This document shows positions 16,037 to 20,659 of a DNA stretch of 20,659 nucleotides, one piece after another. The stretch spans positions 1 to 20,659 of the forward strand of contig JBGAQU010000053.1 in NCBI GenBank assembly GCA_044220535.1, read 5' to 3'. The stretch comes from JBDHTS01 sp044220535. Its GTDB lineage: Bacteria; Pseudomonadota; Alphaproteobacteria; Micavibrionales; Micavibrionaceae. The translations under genes and the position numbers were made by a program. How positions within the stretch are numbered: position 1 is the first letter of the stretch; every line of letters starts with the position of its first letter. The notes under the pieces are model-generated. The model saw only the letters and a program-made list of their open reading frames with translations, did no database searches and was not told where the DNA came from.

Positions 16037-17058
16037 TGCGCGGAGTCCTGCAGCTTGCCGGGAGGCGGGAACGATAAAATGAAAGCGGCTCCGCCATCTG
16101 GCAGGTTTTCCACGCTGACATTGCCGCCATGAATTTGCATGATGCGGCTGACGATAAAAAGGCCGAGACCGGCGCCGTTGCCGCGCTGGCGGTCAGGGCG
16201 GCTGAATTTGCCGAAGATTTTTTCCTTGTCCGCCGCGGCGACGCCTGCGCCCTTGTCGCTGATTTTGATGGTTGCGTCATTCAAGGAAACCGTTATGGGT
16301 GACGCCTTTGGCGTATATTTAAGTGCGTTTTCAAGCAGGTTGCGAATGGCGCGGCAGATGCTGTCGAAATTACCGCGCACCAGGACTGGATGTTCGATGC
16401 CCATAACTTCAAAATTCCGCCCGTCCTTGACCATCAGCGGCCAGATAGATTGAGAGACGGATCGCACGGTTTCCGCCAGATCCACCTCATGCATATCCAT
16501 GGTTTCGGGGGATTCCAGCCGTGCTGTGTCCAGAAGCTGTGCCACCAGCCGCGCCATGGTATCGACATCGGCGCGCATTTTTGCCGCTGTGTCCTTATCC
16601 TGCAGCAGATCGACATGAGAACGAAGAATGCTGAGCGGGGTACGCAGTTCGTGCGCGGCATTGGCGATGAAATCTTTCTGCGCGATAATGCCGGCCTCCA
16701 GACGATCCAGCGCATCATTGACCGCGTATGCCAGCGGACGGATTTCATGGGGGAAAATACCGGCGTTCAGACGGATGTCCGGCTTGCTGAAAGAAATTTC
16801 CTCTGCCTGTTTCAATGCCTTTGTGATGGGAGACATGATCAGTTTGATGGTCATGGCAATCACCAGCATCAGCAGAAACAGAAACGGCACGCCGAACATT
16901 GCGATACTGCGAAAAAAAGATTCAGGAAATGTTTCAATTTCAATTTGTGAGAGCGCTATAGCACAAAAAACGCAGATGTAGATCATAGTGGCGGTGAGTA
17001 CGCCAAACATCAGAAGGCTGGTGATCGAACTCTGTTTATCGTCTTCATTTTCTCTCAT
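16033..17058 (-). CDS. Sensor histidine kinase of a two-component system
   Basis: The 341-residue inner-membrane kinase has two membrane segments (about residues 15-37 and 52-76) separated by only about 15 residues, so almost no periplasmic sensor. A HAMP-like linker follows, then the HisKA dimerisation domain with FIANAAHELRTPLSILRSHV (phospho-acceptor His136). The ATPase domain has an N-box NLLENALKYTP (240-250), G1 DKGAG (268-272), F-box FGKFSRPD and G2 GNGAGLGLFIV. With such a short external loop it may sense membrane state or an internal cue. ATG 17058 overlaps the response-regulator stop (ATGA), and its own TGA overlaps the nitroreductase ATG. The overall form resembles the QseC/PmrB/TctE group, but without their larger sensor domain. 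Confidence 0.95.
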   Translation of the reverse strand: MRENEDDKQSSITSLLMFGVLTATMIYICVFCAIALSQIEIETFPESFFRSIAMFGVPFLFLLMLVIAMTIKLIMSPITKALKQAEEISFSKPDIRLNAGIFPHEIRPLAYAVNDALDRLEAGIIAQKDFIANAAHELRTPLSILRSHVDLLQDKDTAAKMRADVDTMARLVAQLLDTARLESPETMDMHEVDLAETVRSVSQSIWPLMVKDGRNFEVMGIEHPVLVRGNFDSICRAIRNLLENALKYTPKASPITVSLNDATIKISDKGAGVAAADKEKIFGKFSRPDRQRGNGAGLGLFIVSRIMQIHGGNVSVENLPDGGAAFILSFPPPGKLQDSAQ

Positions 17059-17732
17059 GAAGATGGCTCCGCTAACAAATAGCCGATGCCGCGCAGTGTG
17101 TGGATCTCGATATTCGCACCCGCCGTCTCCAGCTTTTTGCGCAGGCGGTGGACCAGGACTTCAATGGAATTGGCGGAGCCGGTTTCGCCGTAGCTGTAAA
17201 GGCGGCTTTCGATCCGTTCCTTCGGCAGGACCTGACCGATGCCGCGCATCAACTGTTCCAGAAGATCGAGTTCGCGGCGGCTGAGGCGTATGGATTGTCC
17301 GTCCACGGTCACTTCGCGGTTTTCGGCATGATAGGACAGATTGCCCGCGTTCAGGATGCTGCCCAGCGACTGGCCGGGGCGCCGGAGCAAGGCGCGGATG
17401 CGCGCGGCCAGTTCTTCAATGGCGAAGGGTTTGACGAGGTAATCATCGGCGCCGCCGTCCAGTCCCTTGATGCGGTCATTCAGCCCGTCGCGCGCCGTCA
17501 TGATAATGACAGGGACGTTTTTGTTGGCCGCGCGGAGATCGCCGAGCAAAGACAGACCATCGCGGTCGGGCAGGCCCAGATCAAGGATTACAAGGTCATA
17601 GCTCTGCGCGCTGAAGGCGGAAAGCGCCTCCTCAGCGGTAAAAGCATTGTCCGCCTCAAGTCCCGCTTCACGCAGACCCGATTGCACGACTTCAGCCAAA
17701 CGGGGGTTGTCCTCGACCAGAAGTAATCTCAT
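17055..17732 (-). CDS. OmpR/PhoB-family response regulator
   Basis: This is the DNA-binding partner of the kinase that overlaps it. The 225-residue product has a receiver domain (residues 1-115) with acidic pocket VEDN, phospho-acceptor Asp51 in LVILDLGLPDRDG, Thr79 (IIMTARDG) and Lys101 (DDYLVKPF). The winged-helix domain (about 125-220) has LSRRELDLLEQLMRGIGQVL, SANSIEVLVHRLRKKLE and the wing HTLRGIGYLL. It is a complete member of the PmrA/QseB/TctD-like group. Such regulators bind direct repeats with an 11-bp period. A repeat of exactly that geometry lies 60 bp upstream of this ATG, in front of the divergent small-RNA unit, so autoregulation or control of that RNA is a reasonable inference. 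Confidence 0.96.
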   Translation of the reverse strand: MRLLLVEDNPRLAEVVQSGLREAGLEADNAFTAEEALSAFSAQSYDLVILDLGLPDRDGLSLLGDLRAANKNVPVIIMTARDGLNDRIKGLDGGADDYLVKPFAIEELAARIRALLRRPGQSLGSILNAGNLSYHAENREVTVDGQSIRLSRRELDLLEQLMRGIGQVLPKERIESRLYSYGETGSANSIEVLVHRLRKKLETAGANIEIHTLRGIGYLLAEPSS

Positions 17733-17792
17733 GGCGGGGATTATACAGCATATTTTTCAATGTGTTAGCAGAAAATTACAAATTTTTTGCTT

Positions 17793-17826
17793 TTGTAAGC
17801 TTTCTGTCAGGCAGAGGGGATAAGAT
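17793..17826 (+). promoter_or_regulatory. Direct-repeat (Pho-box-like) operator and -10, copy A
   Basis: TTGTAAG (17793-17799), a 4-bp spacer and CTGTCAG (17804-17810) form a 7-4-7 direct repeat with an 11-bp period, the geometry bound by PhoB/OmpR regulators; CTGTCA equals the PhoB half-site. Exactly 10 bp downstream is TAAGAT (17821-17826), the same distance as in PhoB-activated promoters lacking a -35. Copy B at 20314 keeps the same spacing, although its spacer bases differ. An alternative reading is CTGTCA as -35 with N17 to TAGAGA. Confidence 0.6.
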
Positions 17827-17832
17827 TAGAGA

Positions 17833-17924
17833 ATAGACATATTTCGATTTGTTTATAGCTTCAGTCCTCCTCAGACAGAAGTCTTCAGAAAACAACCCGG
17901 CGCTCACACCACGCCGGGTTTTTT
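17833..17924 (+). ncRNA. Predicted small RNA with anti-Shine-Dalgarno loop, copy A
   Basis: This is a transcript of about 90 nt inferred from the promoter-like element at 17793-17826 to the terminator at 17894-17924. There is no ribosome site or meaningful reading frame. CTTC (17859-17862) and GAAG (17878-17881), with inner GTC (17864-17866) and GAC (17874-17876), form an interrupted stem around the loop CTCCTCA. The loop region contains CCTCCT, equal to the 16S rRNA anti-Shine-Dalgarno core. Copy B at 20354 has the same hairpin with a changed mismatch and an extra A-T pair, and the same terminator. The form recalls CCUCCUCCC-motif RNAs (CcsR/'cuckoo') of Rhodobacter, but homology is not shown. 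The 5' end is an estimate. Confidence 0.65.
17894..17924 (+). terminator. Intrinsic terminator of small RNA A, possibly bidirectional
   Basis: AACCCGGCG (17894-17902) and CGCCGGGTT (17912-17920) form a perfect 9-bp stem with the loop CTCACACCA, followed by T to 17924. On the opposite strand the stem is followed by GTTTTC and lies just beyond the stop of the acyltransferase/synthetase gene (17931), so it may terminate that gene too. Confidence 0.9.
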
Positions 17925-17930
17925 CATGCC

Positions 17931-20240
17931 TTAAGGGATTGATGGCGCATCAGGCAAGGGGGCGGATACGGGGCGGCCTGCTGCGGGGGCTTTTGCGCCG
18001 AACCTTTCATTGGCCAGTCTGGACAATGTCCGAAAATCGGTCTTTCCAATCGGAAGTCTGGGAAAATCCTTCTTTTCAAAATAGATGATGTCGCGGGGTA
18101 TGCCGAGAACGCGATGCCCGCTCGCCTTCGCAAAATCGATCAGGCAGGAAGTGGTCAGCGCCTTGTCCGTGGTGCAAAGGACAAATTTTTCTTCGCCGCA
18201 GGTGACGATGGCGTGGTCTGCGTCTTTTTCGTCAGATGCGGCCTCGACCAGGTTCTGAATAGAAAGGCGGGTTATTTTTTCACCGCCGATATTGATCCGG
18301 TCGCGCAGCATGCCCGCACGGCCCTTGATGTGGATAAAATCTTCTCCATCTATCGTGGCGATATCGCCCGTGTCCAACCATCCGTCTGGTGGCGGGACCA
18401 GGATGCCGGGATTGCTTGGCATGATATATCCCATCATGATGTTCGGTCCTTTGACATGCAGGACTTTCTCACCTTCGATGTCAGGGTCTTCCACAAGCAT
18501 GGCTTCCATGCCGGGCAAGGCCCTTCCCACGGATCCTTTTTTATGAGCGCGCGGCGTATTGGCGGCGATACCTGGCGCCGCTTCGGTCATGCCATAGGCT
18601 TCTTCCAGTCTTTTGCCGAATTTAGTCAGATAAAGATCATAGGTGGCGGATTTCAGCTTCTCCGAACCTGTGATGAAAATGCGCATTGCGGCCATGTTCA
18701 TAGAGGTTGCCCGCATGGCCAGCTTTTGGAAAAAAGTATCGCTGCCATAAGTTATGGTCGACCTTTCAAGTTCCAGAAGTCTGGCAATGTTTTGTGAGTC
18801 GAGCGGTGAGGGATACAGAAAGGTTTCGACACCGTTTAATACCGGCATCAGGGTTCCCATCAGCCCCATGGCGTGGAAGACAGGGCCGGCATTCAGCACC
18901 CGGTCCTCAATCGTAAAAGGGAAGGCGCTGTGCAATTGCTCCGCCTGCGCCAGAATATTCCTGGAATTCCAGACCACGCCTTTCGGCGGGCCTTCGGAGC
19001 CTGACGTAAACAGGATGGTTATGGGGTCTTCAGGATTATCGATGCCTTTTGGTACCGGGTACAGGCCGCGGGTCTGCAGAAAGCCCCTGAGTTTGTCGAA
19101 CTTGGTTACGCTTGCCACGACATCTTCCAAGTAGACGATTTTATATTTTTCGGACAGGGCGGCGATGTCTTTTTCAATCTTGAGTTTTTTCACCAGTCTT
19201 TGTGATGTGATGATCGTCGTCGCCCTTGCTGTTTCCATGCAGGAAGCAAGACGGGCGGCGCCGTCTGTGGGGCCGAGCATCGCGGGTACGTGGCCGTAGG
19301 TTGGCAGGCCCAGAAACGTTAAAATACTGGGGACGCTGGTTGGTAAAAGAACGCCTACGCCTCTGATTTTTTCATCGTGCGTATCCGCCTGGTTCTGCCT
19401 GACAATCGCATCAAGTTTACGACCCAGGACGTAGCATCCTGCACGCAGTCTTCCGAAAGTCATGCCCGATGTATTCGGATCTTTTAAAATGACACGGCCA
19501 TTGCCGAATATCCCAGCAACGGCTTTTAAGCGCTCCAAAAGAGGCTGTTTAAGATGCTGTGCCATTAAAGGCAATTCCAGCATGATACGTTCCATGCGCC
19601 GTATTCTTAAGGCCTTCCTTTCCCTGTTCGACAGTCCTTCGGGAATATCAAGGCTGCGCTGCGGGCCGAAGGTTACATCCAGTTTGGGGAATAGTTTTTT
19701 GGGATAGTAAGGCATGCGCGTCAGCTGCCCTTTTAATCCCTCAAACCCTTCAACATAGGCGGTTTGTATGGTTGCTTCCCCGTTATCTATGATGGCGGCG
19801 GCACCTTCATAGATCGACATCAGCGTTCCGGTGCGGCTTAATGCGCCTTCGGTAAACACAACGAGCGGCACATTGTCCTTTACCATCTTTGTCATTCTGC
19901 GGATGGGCGCCCCCGAACCTTCGTCGATCGGGATAATTTCGTATTTCGACATCAGCCAGCCGACCAGCGGCATGCGCATGCCGCGTTCCATGAACGTCCT
20001 GTCCATGGCAAAAGCCGGTTTGAAGGGTAAGGACAATGCAATTGCCGGCGCGTCGAAGAGGGACATGTGATTAGAGACAATGACAGTCGGCTTGCCCTTC
20101 ATATCTTTTATATTTTCTAACCCATGCGCCTGCAGACCAAACAAATCCCGGGCGAGAAAGCGAAGAATGCCACGTACGATTTTTTCCTCTGTGGAAAAGG
20201 TATACGGATCCTTGGCGGCGGGTTGGGCTAAGTCATCCAT
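17931..20240 (-). CDS. Bifunctional acyltransferase / acyl-ACP synthetase (Aas-like)
   Basis: Aas-type enzymes re-acylate lysophospholipids and activate fatty acids at the inner membrane. The 769-residue product starts at ATG 20240 (MDDLAQPAAKDPYTF) behind AAAAAAGGA. Its N-terminal third is a PlsC-type acyltransferase with NHMSLFD (His58-x4-Asp63) and VVFTEGALSRTG (129-138). The rest is an AMP-forming synthetase with ILFTSGSEGPPKGVVW (P-loop, 409-424), AYGMTEAAPGIAANTP, and GWLDTGDIATIDGEDFIHIK then GRAGMLRDRINIGGEKI. The C-terminus is proline-rich (SAPLPDAPSIP). It is slightly longer than E. coli Aas (719) and has no fused or neighbouring LplT flippase. No partner gene is in its unit. It is flanked on both sides by the twin small-RNA units. 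Substrate chain length cannot be told. Confidence 0.92.
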   Translation of the reverse strand: MDDLAQPAAKDPYTFSTEEKIVRGILRFLARDLFGLQAHGLENIKDMKGKPTVIVSNHMSLFDAPAIALSLPFKPAFAMDRTFMERGMRMPLVGWLMSKYEIIPIDEGSGAPIRRMTKMVKDNVPLVVFTEGALSRTGTLMSIYEGAAAIIDNGEATIQTAYVEGFEGLKGQLTRMPYYPKKLFPKLDVTFGPQRSLDIPEGLSNRERKALRIRRMERIMLELPLMAQHLKQPLLERLKAVAGIFGNGRVILKDPNTSGMTFGRLRAGCYVLGRKLDAIVRQNQADTHDEKIRGVGVLLPTSVPSILTFLGLPTYGHVPAMLGPTDGAARLASCMETARATTIITSQRLVKKLKIEKDIAALSEKYKIVYLEDVVASVTKFDKLRGFLQTRGLYPVPKGIDNPEDPITILFTSGSEGPPKGVVWNSRNILAQAEQLHSAFPFTIEDRVLNAGPVFHAMGLMGTLMPVLNGVETFLYPSPLDSQNIARLLELERSTITYGSDTFFQKLAMRATSMNMAAMRIFITGSEKLKSATYDLYLTKFGKRLEEAYGMTEAAPGIAANTPRAHKKGSVGRALPGMEAMLVEDPDIEGEKVLHVKGPNIMMGYIMPSNPGILVPPPDGWLDTGDIATIDGEDFIHIKGRAGMLRDRINIGGEKITRLSIQNLVEAASDEKDADHAIVTCGEEKFVLCTTDKALTTSCLIDFAKASGHRVLGIPRDIIYFEKKDFPRLPIGKTDFRTLSRLANERFGAKAPAAGRPVSAPLPDAPSIP

Positions 20241-20313
20241 TTTAAATCCTTTTTTGATTACATATTGCTTCTAGCCGCTTTCTTATGGCTTGTCGAGGGG
20301 GCTTTTTGGGAAA

Positions 20314-20347
20314 TTGTAAGTTTTCTGTCAGGTGAATCATCTATCCT
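20314..20347 (+). promoter_or_regulatory. Direct-repeat (Pho-box-like) operator and -10, copy B
   Basis: TTGTAAG (20314-20320), TTTT and CTGTCAG (20325-20331) repeat the 7-4-7 arrangement of copy A with one spacer base changed. TATCCT (20342-20347) again lies exactly 10 bp downstream, although the intervening 10 bases are unrelated to copy A. Conserved elements at fixed spacing with a diverged spacer are the signature of a selected promoter rather than a plain recent duplication. Confidence 0.6.
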
Positions 20348-20353
20348 TAAAGA

Positions 20354-20437
20354 ATAGAGACATTGATTTGTTTTTTACTTCAGTCCTCCTCAGACGGAAG
20401 TTTCAAAAGACCCGGCGCCACACCCGCCGGGTTTTTT
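20354..20437 (+). ncRNA. Predicted small RNA with anti-Shine-Dalgarno loop, copy B
   Basis: This is a transcript of about 84 nt inferred between the promoter-like element and the terminator at 20410-20437. The hairpin is ACTTC (20377-20381), mismatched A, GTC (20383-20385), loop CTCCTCA (20386-20392), GAC (20393-20395), mismatched G, GAAGT (20397-20401). Relative to copy A the stem is one pair longer (A-T) and the internal mismatch changes from A-A to A-G, while the loop is identical. The flanks GATTTGTTT and AGAATAGA are also shared. It has no coding potential. It reads divergently from the acyltransferase/synthetase gene and toward the IS element. Confidence 0.65.
20410..20437 (+). terminator. 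Intrinsic terminator of small RNA B
   Basis: ACCCGGCG (20410-20417) and CGCCGGGT (20425-20432) form a perfect 8-bp stem with the loop CCACACC and a run of six T (20432-20437). Stem and T-run match copy A; the loop is two bases shorter. Confidence 0.9.
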
Positions 20438-20518
20438 CATGTTTTGTGCGCCTTCAGGCTGCCAAGTTTCGAGACAAATTTTAGCTAAGCGCAGAAGTAT
20501 TCTTTGTAAAAAAGCAAA

Positions 20519-20659
20519 ATTAGGATCCAGACTCATTAAATCCACCATATCACAGTAGCAGCGAGACAGATGGCGGACAGGAAGTTTTTGACGTTCCTGT
20601 CGAAGCGCGTTGCGATTCGGCGGAAGTCCTTGAGGCGGCAGAACATGCGTTCGATGATG
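20519..20659 (-). mobile_element. 3' end of an IS5-family insertion sequence (continues outside window)
   Basis: The last 124 bases encode the C-terminus of a transposase, and the bases just outside its stop (ATTAGGATCCAGACTC, 20519-20534) look like the terminal inverted repeat seen at the ends of IS5-family (IS427-like) elements. The other end lies beyond the window, so neither the repeat nor a target duplication can be verified. The insertion sits about 80 bases downstream of small RNA B. Confidence 0.6.
20536..20659 (-). CDS. IS5-family transposase, C-terminal fragment
   Basis: On the minus strand the window edge reads IIERMFCRLKDFRRIATRFD, then RNVKNFLSAICLAATVIWWI and TAA (stop at 20538-20536). 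The 'ERxFxRLKDFRRIATRYD...NFLAxxxLAAxxxWW' ending is typical of the DDE transposase (second frame) of IS5-family, IS427-group elements. The conserved Glu of the DDE triad would be the E of IER in ERMFCRLK. The rest of the gene lies outside the window, so whether the element is intact cannot be judged. Confidence 0.88.
   Translation of the reverse strand, partial: IIERMFCRLKDFRRIATRFDRNVKNFLSAICLAATVIWWI

Noticed and set aside
17793..20437. Paired small-RNA units as transposon ends or MITEs
   Set aside because: They are in direct, not inverted, orientation, lack target duplications, and conserve promoter, hairpin and terminator parts while diverging between them.
1..20659. CRISPR array, tRNA or rRNA genes
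   Set aside because: I saw no regularly spaced repeats and no tRNA cloverleaf or rRNA signature sequences on either strand.

Overview
The window looks like a chromosomal segment of an alphaproteobacterium. The evidence is the gene order dnaK-dnaJ-dapB, a bactofilin, an alphaproteobacterial-style UvrC, compact ATGA-overlapped operons and moderate-to-high GC with AT-richer orphan genes. A Micavibrio/Rhodospirillales-like lineage would fit, but that is only an impression from protein style. TGA, TAA and TAG all end genes normally, so the standard bacterial code applies.

Layout. 1-3400 (+): the tail of an unknown gene, uvrC (with an apparent internal in-frame loss of a few dozen residues), and a bactofilin closed by a strong hairpin. 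3466-3948 (+): a small predicted exported protein interrupted by an in-frame TGA. 3950-4609 (-): nth. 4670-6017 (+): an AT-rich orphan gene and an AraC-HTH/O6-methylguanine methyltransferase fusion. 6034-7885 (+): an unrecognised protein broken across alternating frames. uvrC, nth and the methyltransferase give this half a DNA-repair flavour, though they are not one operon.

7815-17732 (-) is a long co-directional block, read from high to low coordinates: OmpR-type response regulator, histidine kinase and nitroreductase (each overlapping the next by ATGA), M29 metallopeptidase, a Sec-exported unknown protein, grpE (multiply frameshifted as given), an 82-residue unknown, then dnaK, dnaJ and dapB. 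A hairpin lies between dnaK and dnaJ, and a possible heat-shock promoter lies upstream of dnaK.

17733-20659: a bifunctional acyltransferase/acyl-ACP synthetase-like gene (-) is flanked on both sides, in the same orientation, by two related short intergenic units that look like paralogous small-RNA genes. Each has a direct-repeat operator of 7-4-7 architecture like a Pho box, a -10-like element exactly 10 bp downstream, a hairpin presenting an anti-Shine-Dalgarno loop (CUCCUCA within CCUCCU), and a near-identical GC-rich terminator. One of them starts divergently from the response regulator gene. This pair is the most interesting and least explained element of the window. The window ends in the 3' part of an IS5-family transposase gene.

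Several genes (grpE, the 6034-7885 gene, the 3466-3948 gene, possibly uvrC) carry indels or stops while their neighbours are intact. They could be real decay or local consensus errors. The sequence alone cannot decide.
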